The notes beneath the pieces are model-generated. The model did no database searches. It saw only the letters and a program-made list of their open reading frames with translations, and was not told the origin of the DNA. A stretch of 64,000 bases of DNA from Pararhizobium sp. (GTDB lineage Bacteria > Pseudomonadota > Alphaproteobacteria > Rhizobiales > Rhizobiaceae), in NCBI GenBank assembly GCA_017794825.1, contig CP051237.1, positions 3,306,501-3,370,500 of the forward strand, read 5' to 3'. Shown here piece after piece: positions 26,862 to 35,238 of the stretch. Position numbers and translations under genes: made by a program. The stretch's first letter is position 1. Every line of letters starts with the position of its first letter.

Positions 26862-28025
26862 TCAGCAGCGACAATTCTCGATGTCGCAGCACGCCAGGTC
26901 ATCGAGATACATGTTGTTGAGGCGATAGGCTTCGAGCGGATCTGTATCCATCCCGAGTCTTCCGGCGATGGCGCGGCCAACGACGGCGAAGCGCTGCCGA
27001 AACTTGTAGATGTAGCAGAACAGATGACCGCGGTGTTTGAGCTCGGATCCGACCAGAAACAGGCCAGGAAGGCGCGTTGACTCGTCATGCGCCGTGACGG
27101 AGGGGCAGCCTTCATCGTCGAAGTCGAACCAGTCGTCGACGAGGCTTGTGCTTCCGGAAAACCCGGTCGCAAGAATTGGTCTTGAATGCGTCTTCCAACT
27201 CCGACCGTCCGCCGCCAGAACCCGGATCTCGTTGTTTGAGCGATCCAGCCCGAGAATGTCGGCGTCGCCGATCAGGCTGATCAGGTTACTGCGTCGCGCC
27301 GTGTCCAGGCGCTCGCGGCTATAGGGCGAAAGCGCCAGGCTCGGATCGGCGTCATTGCGGTCCCACGCCGGCGAGCGGCTGAGCACGGTGACGCGCTTGC
27401 CGGCTGCTGCAAGGCCAACCGCAGCGTCTATGCCGCTTTCATAGCCGCCGATGACGATCGCATCTTCACCTGCATGATCCGCCCAGCGCCTGACGCGGCT
27501 CGAATGCTGGCCGTGTTCGGCGCCTGGAATGTCGCCATCGCTTGGATACTGAAACTGGCCCGCCGCCCAGATCACAAACTGCGCGCGGACCAACCCTTCA
27601 TTGGTGTGAAGCAGGATGTCATCGTCGTCAGGTTCAAGCCCCAGAACGTCGATGCCCGAGGTCACGTTTAGCCCGAAGATTTCGACAGCCTGCTCAAGAT
27701 AGTCGGCGTATTCCGGGCCGCTTGGATGTTCTCGTTTCAAGGCGAAGGCGGGCGAACTGTCGTAGCTGATCGCGTTGAGGTCCGTCAGGCCGAAGGCGTT
27801 GCCTGTAAAGGACGGAGAGATGAAACGCATATCCTCCGGCCAGCGACGGAACGACGCTCCCACGCGTTCGCGTTCAAGAAGACGTACCTCGGGGATCGCC
27901 AGGTCGCGCAACACGCGCGCCATGCCGATCCCCGCAGGTCCGGCGCCAACTATGATGACGTTTGCACGCAATATCTCGTCATGCCTTGTAGCGCGGTTAT
28001 GCGTGCTGGAGGCCGTTCGGTTCAA
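26862..28025 (-). CDS. FAD-dependent oxidoreductase with Cys-rich C-terminus
   Basis: The 387-aa flavoprotein starts at TTG 28025, eight bases after AGGAG, and the TTG overlaps the TGA of the COG0523 gene. It has FAD and NAD(P) dinucleotide folds (VIIVGAGPAGIGMA and AIVIGGYESGIDAA) and a final LFLVGSELKHRGHLFCYIYKF region, like flavin monooxygenase/lysine-hydroxylase-type proteins. The very end is LACCDIENCRC, four Cys in ten residues, which could bind metal or form disulfides. Its place between the zur/COG0523 genes and cysS makes a metal-linked redox role likely, but no reaction can be named. Confidence 0.85.
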   Translation of the reverse strand: MNRTASSTHNRATRHDEILRANVIIVGAGPAGIGMARVLRDLAIPEVRLLERERVGASFRRWPEDMRFISPSFTGNAFGLTDLNAISYDSSPAFALKREHPSGPEYADYLEQAVEIFGLNVTSGIDVLGLEPDDDDILLHTNEGLVRAQFVIWAAGQFQYPSDGDIPGAEHGQHSSRVRRWADHAGEDAIVIGGYESGIDAAVGLAAAGKRVTVLSRSPAWDRNDADPSLALSPYSRERLDTARRSNLISLIGDADILGLDRSNNEIRVLAADGRSWKTHSRPILATGFSGSTSLVDDWFDFDDEGCPSVTAHDESTRLPGLFLVGSELKHRGHLFCYIYKFRQRFAVVGRAIAGRLGMDTDPLEAYRLNNMYLDDLACCDIENCRC

Positions 28026-29194
28026 GCATCCGCTCCTTCAGCTTCGCGTATCGCCTCGTCATGATGGCGATGCTTGTGGTCGTGGCGGCCGGGAGACGCC
28101 CCGCCAAGGTACTCAAAGCTTTGCTTTACGAAATCGTCGCCGAGGTCTCGCCCGATGATGACGATTTTGGAACGGCGATCATCGCCCGGCCAGTCGTTCA
28201 GAGGCACGGGCGGGTGGAAGATATGCTGCACGCCGTGGAGTACGAAAGGCGCAGACGCCCCCTCCACATGCACGATGCCTTTCATGCGCAGGATATCGGG
28301 TCCGCGGAGCGCCATAAGCGTCTCAAGCCAACGGTCGAAGACGGGAGACGGGATAGGATCGTCTATAGCGCAGGCGACGGCGGAAATCCGGTCATCGTGG
28401 CGATTGACGTCATGATGGTGATGATGGTGTTTGTCGTGGGCGTGACGGTGATGGTCGCAGGTGTGGCCGTCGTGGTTATGATGGTCATGATCATGATCAT
28501 CGGACTCCGCATAGGCTTCCGCCTTCAGCCAGTTCTGAACGTCAACGCTCTTGGTGGCCGGATTGTACAGACCCGCGTCCAGCAGATGCGACGGATCCAC
28601 CGCTCCGTTATAGGCGCGTATGATGGGCGCGGCCGGATTCAGCGCACGCAAACGACTTTCGATCGCGCGAAGCGCCGGCGGATCGACGAGATCGGTTTTC
28701 GTCAAAAGGATGCGATCGGCGACTGCGGCTTGCTTGACCGCCTCGATCTGCGAATCCAGCGTGGCGGAGCCTGTCGCCGCATCGACAGTCGTGATGATCC
28801 CATCAAGTTCGAACTCATGCGAAAGCAGCCCGTCGGTCATCAGTGTATGAAGAATGGGAGCGGGGTCCGCCAAACCGGTCGTTTCGATGATGACGCGGTC
28901 GAACGGGGCGAACCGGCCGCCTTCGCGCTTCTCGAAAAGATCGTGCAGCGTATGAACGAGGTCTCCACGTATGGTGCAGCAAAGACACCCTGACTGAAGA
29001 AGCACCATGTTTTCAGTGCTTGCTTCAACCAGTTCGTGATCGAGGCCTATTTCGCCAAACTCATTGATAATGACGGCTGTCCGGGCGAGGCGCGGATGGC
29101 GCAGCAGATGATTGAGCACGGTCGTCTTTCCGCTGCCGAGAAAACCGGTGAGCAGCGACACGGGAATGGGATGGGCGAGGGCGGGCGTTTCCAT
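28022..29194 (-). CDS. COG0523 (CobW/ZigA-like) metallochaperone GTPase, His-rich
   Basis: The 390-aa GTPase has the P-loop LTGFLGSGKTT, the metal-binding GCLCC motif, ETTGLADP, and TKTD as guanine-specificity motif. A linker contains more than 20 His (DHDHDHHNHDGHTCDHHRH and more), followed by a CobW C-terminal domain and a second His-rich tail (GRHDHKHRHHDE). COG0523 proteins of this type hand zinc to client enzymes. It is the first gene after zur and forms one operon with the FAD protein, cysS, thrS and the SleB-like gene, which are the obvious candidate clients. Confidence 0.93.
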   Translation of the reverse strand: METPALAHPIPVSLLTGFLGSGKTTVLNHLLRHPRLARTAVIINEFGEIGLDHELVEASTENMVLLQSGCLCCTIRGDLVHTLHDLFEKREGGRFAPFDRVIIETTGLADPAPILHTLMTDGLLSHEFELDGIITTVDAATGSATLDSQIEAVKQAAVADRILLTKTDLVDPPALRAIESRLRALNPAAPIIRAYNGAVDPSHLLDAGLYNPATKSVDVQNWLKAEAYAESDDHDHDHHNHDGHTCDHHRHAHDKHHHHHHDVNRHDDRISAVACAIDDPIPSPVFDRWLETLMALRGPDILRMKGIVHVEGASAPFVLHGVQHIFHPPVPLNDWPGDDRRSKIVIIGRDLGDDFVKQSFEYLGGASPGRHDHKHRHHDEAIREAEGADA

Positions 29195-29229
29195 AGGGGA
29201 TTTCCTATTCTTTTGTTTTAAATGACGGC

Positions 29230-29736
29230 TCAGTTGCCTGTGGCTTCCAATGAAAGACAGCTTGCGCAGGCGCCTTGCAATTCGATGACGCGCTTGTCGA
29301 TCCGGAATCCCAGATTGCCTGCGTCTTCTTCAAAGAGCGCTTCGGCTTTCGCGTTCTGTACCTCGAACGAATTGCCGCATTGATCGCAAATGAAGAATAC
29401 GCAAGCATGGTCACGGTCGGGAAAGGCGCATGGCACGAAAGCGTTTTTCGTCTCGATCCTGGTGACGAAACCCTGCTCCTGGAGAAACTCCAGTGCCCGG
29501 TAAACTGTCGGCGGTGACAGCGGCCGGCCGAATTTCTGTCCAAGCATGCGAAGTAATTCATAAGCCCCGATCGGTTGGCCCGATTGCCACATGCATTCCA
29601 GCACGGACCGGCGTATCTCGGTGAATTGCAGTCCGCGCTGCTGGCATGTGGCCTCCGCCATGCGCAATCCTTCACTCACGGCTCCGAGGCTGTGAAAGAC
29701 GAGTTTTCGATCCAGAATCGTGTTCACGGGAGCCAT
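29230..29736 (-). CDS. zur: Zinc uptake regulator Zur (Fur family)
   Basis: The 168-aa Fur-family repressor has the DNA-binding half (FTEIRRSVLECMWQSGQPIGAYELL, LSPPTVYRALEFLQEQGFV) and metal-binding half (HACVFFICDQCGNSFEV), with the structural Cys pairs CDQC and CASC. I prefer ATG 29736; a GTG at 29769 would place the start next to the Zur box. Zinc-loaded Zur represses zinc-uptake and zinc-sparing genes. Its position beside a candidate Zur box shared with folE suggests autoregulation of the minus-strand operon. Confidence 0.92.
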   Translation of the reverse strand: MAPVNTILDRKLVFHSLGAVSEGLRMAEATCQQRGLQFTEIRRSVLECMWQSGQPIGAYELLRMLGQKFGRPLSPPTVYRALEFLQEQGFVTRIETKNAFVPCAFPDRDHACVFFICDQCGNSFEVQNAKAEALFEEDAGNLGFRIDKRVIELQGACASCLSLEATGN

Positions 29737-29770
29737 TTTCGGGTAGCGACAAAACAACGTGACTTGCACG

Positions 29771-29791
29771 AAATGTTATAACGTTGCATAT
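29771..29791. promoter_or_regulatory. Candidate Zur box between zur and folE
   Basis: ATGTTATAACGTTGCAT includes GTTATAACGTTGC, nine of 13 matches to GTTATAATATAAC with an intact left half. It lies in the divergent promoter region and could control both transcripts. Confidence 0.6.
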
Positions 29792-29825
29792 CGAAAGGCA
29801 AGTCAACACTGTGGAGTCTGAATCT

Positions 29826-30464
29826 ATGTCTTTGGCTATGCCCGCCGCAGCAGTGGCGCAGGAACCAAAAAAGCCGCGTCGGCGTCCGGCCCGCGCGGAT
29901 GTCGAGGCGGCTGTGCGTCTTTTGATCGAATGGACGGGAGACGATCCCGACCGGGAAGGCCTGGTGGACACGCCGTCCCGGATGGTGCGCGCCTATGAGG
30001 AGTTTTTCGAGGGTTACAGGACGGATCCGGCCGAATATCTGGCCCGCACTTTCGAGGAAACGAACGATTATGACGACATGATCGTACTCAGGAACATGCG
30101 GCTGGAATCGCATTGCGAACACCATATCGTGCCGATTATCGGCAAGGCGCACATCGCCTATCTTCCGGACAGGCGCGTCGTCGGCATCAGCAAGCTTGCG
30201 CGGGTGGCCGAGGTTTTTGCGAAGCGCCTGCAAATTCAGGAAACGCTGACTTCGCAGATCGCCGAGACGATCCAGAACGTTCTGGAGCCGCGCGGCGTCG
30301 CGGTCGTCATCGAGGCGGCGCATATGTGCATGACGACGCGCGGCATCCGAAAACCTGGCGTCAGCATGATGACCAGGCGCTTTCTCGGCGCGTTTCAGTC
30401 AAATGCAGAGCTTCGCCGAGAATTCCTGGCGTCCATCGACGGGCCGAAAGAGGCTTTCGGATGA
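29826..30464 (+). CDS. folE: GTP cyclohydrolase I (FolE)
   Basis: The 212-aa enzyme converts GTP to dihydroneopterin triphosphate for folate synthesis. I start it at ATG 29826 after GTGGAG. Zinc ligands and active-site motifs are intact: [11 protein letters not shown], the His pair, and [10 protein letters not shown]. This is the zinc-requiring type I enzyme, not the FolE2 (type IB) enzyme that replaces it in many Zur regulons. It heads a four-gene plus-strand operon opposite zur, with the hisI ATG overlapping its stop. Confidence 0.95.
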   Translation: MSLAMPAAAVAQEPKKPRRRPARADVEAAVRLLIEWTGDDPDREGLVDTPSRMVRAYEEFFEGYRTDPAEYLARTFEETNDYDDMIVLRNMRLESHCEHHIVPIIGKAHIAYLPDRRVVGISKLARVAEVFAKRLQIQETLTSQIAETIQNVLEPRGVAVVIEAAHMCMTTRGIRKPGVSMMTRRFLGAFQSNAELRREFLASIDGPKEAFG

Positions 30465-30940
30465 CTGCTGATCCCAAACCGTTTGCAGCGCGTGTTTCGG
30501 TGGAGCAGGTGGAGGAAGGGTATGTGCTTGCGCCCAGGTTCGGAGCGGACGGCCTGGCCCCGGTCGTGACGACCGACGCTGAAACCGGCGAAGTTCTCAT
30601 GATGGGCGTGATGAACGCGGAAGCGCTTCTGGCGACGATCAGAACCGGAGAGGCCCATTACTGGAGCCGGAGCCGCAAATGCCTTTGGCACAAGGGCGCG
30701 ACAAGCGGACTCATCCAGAAGGTCGTGGAAATTCGCGTCGACGACGATCAGGACGCCCTGTGGCTTCGGGTCGAGATCGCCGGCGGCGCGAGTTGCCATG
30801 TGGGTTATCGTTCCTGCTTCTATCGCGCGGTTTCCACGCAATCGGACAGTTTGCCGATCCGGTTGATATTCACGGAATCGGAAAAGACCTTCGATCCAAA
30901 GCAGGTCTACGGCGATGCGCCAAATCCGACGCAATTATAG
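30461..30940 (+). CDS. hisI: Phosphoribosyl-AMP cyclohydrolase (HisI)
   Basis: The 159-aa enzyme acts in histidine synthesis. Motifs include [35 protein letters not shown] and [14 protein letters not shown], which holds two of the three zinc Cys. The block that is DCDxDA in many HisI proteins reads [10 protein letters not shown], so the first Cys ligand is Asp. Some alphaproteobacterial HisI proteins may share this, so it is not proof of zinc independence. The gene is outside a his operon, between folE and the deaminase gene, and overlaps the folE stop (ATGA). Confidence 0.93.
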   Translation: MTADPKPFAARVSVEQVEEGYVLAPRFGADGLAPVVTTDAETGEVLMMGVMNAEALLATIRTGEAHYWSRSRKCLWHKGATSGLIQKVVEIRVDDDQDALWLRVEIAGGASCHVGYRSCFYRAVSTQSDSLPIRLIFTESEKTFDPKQVYGDAPNPTQL

Positions 30941-30955
30941 GCCTAGGGTGGAACC

Positions 30956-31753
30956 ATGAAATTCGACCGGACCCTGCATACGGATCGACAAGAAGATTAT
31001 CACAGGTCCGCCAAAACACCGACCCGCAAACCTATCCTGGATCGTGATCAACCCGACGAACATGCCGCCTGGATGAGCTGCGCCATCGATCTCGCGCGCG
31101 CGATGCAGGGATGGGTCTGGCCCAATCCTGCAGTCGGTTGCGTGATCGTTCGCGACGGAAAGATCGTCGGCCGTGGTCAAACCCGGTTCGGCGGGCGGCC
31201 CCATGCCGAGCGCATCGCTCTGGACGACGCAGGCGAACAGGCGCGCGGGGCGACGCTCTACGTTACTCTGGAGCCCTGCTGTCACTGGGGCAAGACGCCG
31301 CCATGCGCCGACGCCATCATCGCGGCCGGCGTCAGCCGCGTATTCGCGTCCGTGCAGGATCCGGATCCGCGTGTGAACGGCGGTGGTTTCCGCAAGCTGA
31401 GCGAAGCGGGCGTCGAAACCCATGTCGGCCTCGGCGCAAGCCAGGCGCTGAGCATCATGGCGGGTTTCTTTCACCGGATCGAAACTGGCAAGCCGCTTGT
31501 CACGATTGTCGAGATCGACGAGGAAGCCTTCGACATTCCGTCGGGCCATGACGCGGTCATTCAAAGCCATCCCGATCAGATATGGCTTTTTACCCGGGCG
31601 CCGGGGATCGGAACCAAGGCCAGTCAGCTTCTTTGTCCCGACTACGACTCCGGATCCATCTTGCGCAGGCTTGGCGAACTTGGCCTCACGTCGGTCTGCG
31701 TGCCCGACGACGACCGACTGTCGGAGACTCTCGCAAACGCATCCGGCGATTGA
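30956..31753 (+). CDS. RibD-type deaminase with short, divergent C-terminus
   Basis: The 265-aa protein has the cytidine-deaminase fold of RibD in residues 35-170. The zinc signature is complete: HAE in GGRPHAERIAL and PCCHWGKTPPCADAI. RibD then normally has a reductase domain of about 200 residues. Here only about 95 residues follow (SIMAGFFHRIETGKPLVTIV and on), without a clear NADPH-binding core. It may act only as the deaminase of riboflavin synthesis, or on another pterin-like or pyrimidine substrate. It lies 15 bases after hisI and three bases before the dihydroorotase gene. Confidence 0.88.
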   Translation: MKFDRTLHTDRQEDYHRSAKTPTRKPILDRDQPDEHAAWMSCAIDLARAMQGWVWPNPAVGCVIVRDGKIVGRGQTRFGGRPHAERIALDDAGEQARGATLYVTLEPCCHWGKTPPCADAIIAAGVSRVFASVQDPDPRVNGGGFRKLSEAGVETHVGLGASQALSIMAGFFHRIETGKPLVTIVEIDEEAFDIPSGHDAVIQSHPDQIWLFTRAPGIGTKASQLLCPDYDSGSILRRLGELGLTSVCVPDDDRLSETLANASGD

Positions 31754-31756
31754 AGA

Positions 31757-33073
31757 ATGACTACGCCGTTCGATCTGGTTCTCAAAGGCGGCGTCGTTGT
31801 CAGTCATCAAGGCGTAGGGCTGCAGGATATCGCAATGATCGGCGGCCGGATCACCGAGATCGGCCATCTCGATGCGGCGTCGGCGGCGGAGATTGTCGAT
31901 TGCTCCGGGTTGCACGTCCTGCCGGGAGTCATCGACAGCCAGGTCCACTTTCGCGAGCCGGGGCTGGAGCACAAGGAAGATCTGGAGAGCGGTTCTCTCG
32001 CCGCCGTCATGGGCGGGGTCACCAGCGTCTTCGAGATGCCCAATACGCGTCCAGCGACGACCAGTGCTGAAACGCTTGCTGACAAAATCGGGCGAGCGAC
32101 GGGTCGCATGCATTGCGATTTTGCGTTCTGGGTAGGCGGCACGCGTGAGAACGTGTCGTCCATATCCGCCCTGGAGCGCATGCCGGGCGCAGCGGGGATC
32201 AAGCTGTTCATGGGCTCTTCGACAGGAGACCTGCTCGTCGACGACGACGAGAGCGTTCTTGCGATCCTGAAACAGACGCGGCGCCGTGTGGCGGTTCATT
32301 CGGAAGACGAGCCCCGTCTGCAAGAGCGCCTAGACCTGCGGCGGCCTGGTGACCCTGCATCACACCCGGATTGGCGAGACGAGGAGGCGGCGCTGCGCTC
32401 CACCCAACGGCTGGTCAAGCTGGCGCGCGAGGCCGGGGCTCGTATTCATGTTCTGCATATATCAACGGCCGAAGAGATAGCGTTTCTGCAAGACCACAAG
32501 GACATCGCCACGTGCGAGGCGACGCCCCATCACCTGACCCTGTGTGCGGACGATTACGACACGCTCGGTAATCTCGCCCAAATGAATCCACCGATACGCG
32601 CGGCGCAGCATCGAAGCGGTATCTGGGGCGGTTTGCAGCGTTCGGTGATCGATGTCCTGGGATCCGATCATGCGCCCCATACACGGAGCGAAAAAGAAAA
32701 GCCTTATCCGGCTTCTCCATCCGGAATGACCGGGGTGCAGACGCTCGTTCCGATCATGCTTGACCACGTCAATGCCGGCCGGCTGACGCTTGAACGCTTT
32801 GTCGATTTGACAAGTCACGGGCCACAACGGATTTTCGGGCTGAGCAGGAAGGGCCGGATCGCCGCCGGCTACGACGCCGATTTCACGATTGTCGACATGA
32901 AGCGCAGTCACGTGATCACCGACGACGAGCAGGCGTCGCGAGCGGGATGGACGCCGTATCACGGGAAAAAGGTCACCGGCTGGCCAATCGGAACGATTGT
33001 TCGCGGCAAGATTGTCATGTGGGAGGGAGCGTTGCGCCAGGCGGCGTCAGGGCAGGCAATCCGCCTGACCTGA
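31757..33073 (+). CDS. pyrC: Dihydroorotase / amidohydrolase (PyrC-like)
   Basis: The 438-aa amidohydrolase belongs to the long class I dihydroorotase/AllB group. It has GVIDSQVHFREPG, GIKLFMGSS, VAVHSEDE, VLHISTAEE, ATPHHLTL and GSDHAPHT. The usual DxHxH metal motif reads DSQVH, so the first His ligand is Gln, a feature I associate with one alphaproteobacterial subfamily. It would close dihydroorotate in pyrimidine synthesis or act on a related cyclic amide. As the last gene of the folE operon it fits the Zur-linked pyrC paralogues of other bacteria. Confidence 0.9.
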   Translation: MTTPFDLVLKGGVVVSHQGVGLQDIAMIGGRITEIGHLDAASAAEIVDCSGLHVLPGVIDSQVHFREPGLEHKEDLESGSLAAVMGGVTSVFEMPNTRPATTSAETLADKIGRATGRMHCDFAFWVGGTRENVSSISALERMPGAAGIKLFMGSSTGDLLVDDDESVLAILKQTRRRVAVHSEDEPRLQERLDLRRPGDPASHPDWRDEEAALRSTQRLVKLAREAGARIHVLHISTAEEIAFLQDHKDIATCEATPHHLTLCADDYDTLGNLAQMNPPIRAAQHRSGIWGGLQRSVIDVLGSDHAPHTRSEKEKPYPASPSGMTGVQTLVPIMLDHVNAGRLTLERFVDLTSHGPQRIFGLSRKGRIAAGYDADFTIVDMKRSHVITDDEQASRAGWTPYHGKKVTGWPIGTIVRGKIVMWEGALRQAASGQAIRLT

Positions 33074-33135
33074 ATTTGTACGGAGCAAATGAATAATACT
33101 GTCTGGAACAGAAATGTCCCTACACGCTCAATGGG

Positions 33136-33212
33136 CTAGTGGAGCAAATTTGACATTTGAGTCCCTCAAGACGCGGACTCGTTTTCAAATGTCAAATTAA
33201 AAGCTCGACTAG
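33136..33212. repeat. Palindromic MITE-like element, copy 3 (with flanking non-coding DNA)
   Basis: AATTTGACATTTGA at 33147-33160 is exactly inverted at 33185-33198, GAGTCC/GGACTC continue the stem, and the outer ends CTAGTGGAGC and GCTCGACTAG also pair. Its size (77 bases) and CTAG ends match copies 1 and 2, but its core differs. It lies downstream of pyrC, where it could also act as a transcript-end stem. The rest of the gap 33074-33435 shows nothing else recognisable. Confidence 0.65.
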
Positions 33213-33435
33213 AAGTAAAATCCAATCGGACCAATAGTCACAAATTCACAGTATCTGCAGTTTACAAGCGCACAGAAGTTCAAGCCGGTGCTGACGAGCT
33301 TACGATGACCTCTTTTACCCGTTCAGACGTTCCCATATGGCTTCGGCTGTACTTGCAATCAGCTCCGGCATTTTTCTTCAGTCTTTTCCGCGGAATTCTA
33401 TTTTCTGCCTCGCGGAGACCACACATATGTTTCGT

Positions 33436-33744
33436 CTAGTTTCGGGTTTCTCCTGATGATGCTGCAGTCGATTGACCTGAAATCGCCAAAAGAACGTCCT
33501 GTTCGTTCGTATCCAGAAGCGCTTTGTGAATTTCGAACTTTCGGGCCGGGCCGTCTTTCTGCAGAACGAGGATTACGGTTACCCTGGGAGGGCAATGGGG
33601 CTGATTGCAGGCGAGGTCATTCACTGAAATGACGGTTTTTTTGTCCAGTCGCAGCGCCACGCGCACCCAAGACTTGAGCTTCGCCGCATGCGCCGGAACG
33701 CCAGCCGGACGTTCATAATAGAAGGGATTGAGGAACTTGCTCAT
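33436..33744 (-). CDS. Small CPPR-motif protein coupled to a COG0523 GTPase
   Basis: I do not recognise a named family. The 102-aa protein starts MSKFLNPFYYERPAGVPAHA, where ATG 33744 overlaps the stop of the GTPase gene as ATGA. Its centre is NDLACNQPHCPPRVTVILVL, with two Cys five residues apart (C-x4-C) and a conserved-looking CPPR. The C-terminal 20 residues are low in complexity. Small proteins with similar C..PxCPP motifs occur beside other CobW-like genes, so a client, adaptor or metal-relay role for the GTPase is a reasonable guess. Confidence 0.75.
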   Translation of the reverse strand: MSKFLNPFYYERPAGVPAHAAKLKSWVRVALRLDKKTVISVNDLACNQPHCPPRVTVILVLQKDGPARKFEIHKALLDTNEQDVLLAISGQSTAASSGETRN

Positions 33745-34871
33745 GCGCCAAGCGTCCGTCGTCCTGAAGGTTTTGATTTCAGCGACAGGAACAGATCCCG
33801 GATCGGATCCATCGGCATTTTGGCGCCGATGATCATGACCCGGCTGCGAACATCGATGCTGGGCCAATAATCGAGGCGCACAGTGGGATGGAGCCTGTGC
33901 TGAATCGCATGCGCCACAAGCGGCCGCGAAGGATCGTCTGCGAGCGCAAACATCCCCTTGAGCCGCAGGAGGCCCGAGTTGGATTGCGCCGTTATTACAT
34001 TGAGAAACATGTCGACGGCGTGCGGATCAAGCGGCGCGTCATGGTAGAGGGACATGGCTACAATGTCTTCGCCGTGACGATTGACGTCATGTGCATGGTT
34101 GTGTGCTACTGGATCTTCCAGTTGCTCCATGGCGAGCCAACCCAGAACGTCTTCTGGTTTTTCCGAGACTGAATACGCGCCTGTTTCGATCAGGGAGGCC
34201 CGATCGAAATCCGCGCTGTTTCGATCGAGGACGGTGACTGACGGATTGATCCTTCGCAGCGTTTCACGCCAGCCAGCGCCTGAAGCGAGATCGGTCTTGG
34301 TCAGGACAATTTTGTCAGCGAAGGCGAGTTGCTTCCAGCATTCGAAATGCTCGGCCAGCGCGCTTTCGCCGTTCTCGACGTCGAAGGTGGCGATCACATT
34401 GGCCAGGCGGAACGCGCGCGCCACAACATGGTCTCCCATGGATGAGGCTGGCGCGCCTCCGGGAATGAGACTGTTGACGATCGGCGTCGGATCAGCAAGC
34501 CCGGTCGTTTCGATGATGACCCGTTTGTAGGCAGGAATCTCGCCTTGACGGCGATCTTCGTGCATTTCGTAAAGCGAGGTGCGGATATCGCTGCTGGCAG
34601 TGCAGCAAAGACAGCCCGTGCTGGTCAGGATGTACTGTTCGCTTCCCTTTCGGATAAGATCGTGATCGACCGAAATGGATCCGAATTCATTGACGATGAT
34701 CGCGGTGTCGCGCATGCGCGGGCTGGCAAGCAACTCGTTCAGTAGCGTGGTCTTGCCTGATCCGAGAAAGCCCGTCAGCATTGTTATCGGAGTGGCGTTT
34801 CTGCTCGGCAGGGATACGGGTTGAATGGCTTCCAGTTCCGGCGAAGAACGGCGGAATAGTCGAGAAAGCAT
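33741..34871 (-). CDS. Second COG0523 (CobW/ZigA-like) GTPase
   Basis: The 376-aa protein is started at ATG 34871 (MLSRLFRRSSPELEAIQ). It has LTGFLGSGKTT, GCLCC, ETTGLADP, TKTD and a CobW C-terminal domain. The linker has only a short His stretch (VAHNHAHDVNRHGED), unlike the His-rich first copy, so affinity or clients may differ. The N-terminal 30 residues before the P-loop are longer than usual. A Zur-box-like site lies about 260 bases upstream in a long leader. It is coupled to the small CPPR protein. Confidence 0.92.
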   Translation of the reverse strand: MLSRLFRRSSPELEAIQPVSLPSRNATPITMLTGFLGSGKTTLLNELLASPRMRDTAIIVNEFGSISVDHDLIRKGSEQYILTSTGCLCCTASSDIRTSLYEMHEDRRQGEIPAYKRVIIETTGLADPTPIVNSLIPGGAPASSMGDHVVARAFRLANVIATFDVENGESALAEHFECWKQLAFADKIVLTKTDLASGAGWRETLRRINPSVTVLDRNSADFDRASLIETGAYSVSEKPEDVLGWLAMEQLEDPVAHNHAHDVNRHGEDIVAMSLYHDAPLDPHAVDMFLNVITAQSNSGLLRLKGMFALADDPSRPLVAHAIQHRLHPTVRLDYWPSIDVRSRVMIIGAKMPMDPIRDLFLSLKSKPSGRRTLGA

Positions 34872-35130
34872 AAGTGGGTACGATCTCCATTGATGTAACA
34901 ATAGCGAGAAGCGGCGCCTTTTGGGCTGCTGTCGTTGAAAACGCTGCATTGTAAGAGACACCCCACTGCCGCAAGGAGTCCGGCGGCTCTTAGCTCGTTC
35001 AAGTTTCGAAGTGTTCGATCCCGCCTGCAGCAAGGCAGCAGCCGAGACCATCTCGAACAGATACCTGATCCATTTCTTTATTCATGCATGTGCATTCCTG
35101 AACGAGTTTGCTACAGGGGTTGCTAGAATG
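34872..35130 (-). other. Long leader region of the second COG0523 gene
   Basis: About 260 bases separate the chosen start codon from the Zur box. The frame stays open upstream to 35051, but that part has no family similarity to COG0523 proteins, so I treat it as untranslated or a possible N-terminal extension. No riboswitch or strong hairpin is evident. Confidence 0.4.
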
Positions 35131-35151
35131 CAATGTTATAACATATCATTC
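35131..35151. promoter_or_regulatory. Zur box between the second COG0523 gene and the NTF2-like gene
   Basis: GTTATAACATATC at 35135-35147 matches GTTATAATATAAC at 11 of 13 positions within AATGTTATAACATATCATT. It lies 88 bases before the NTF2-like gene and upstream of the divergent GTPase gene. Confidence 0.75.
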
Positions 35152-35238
35152 TCATAGTTACCTGGAGTCGGCTGTCAAGTTTGAAACGGTTCACAAGAGC
35201 GATGGCAGCAAGTCGTTCGTATAACACAGGAAAAATGC

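Noticed and set aside
28022..28993. Plus-strand frame of 310 codons opposite the COG0523 gene
   Set aside because: It is the antisense of the His-codon-rich linker, with Val/Met-rich low-complexity translation.
34872..35051. N-terminal extension of 60 residues on the second COG0523 protein
   Set aside because: The residues are basic and unlike the family; the ATG at 34871 leaves a normal-length protein. Kept as a leader instead.
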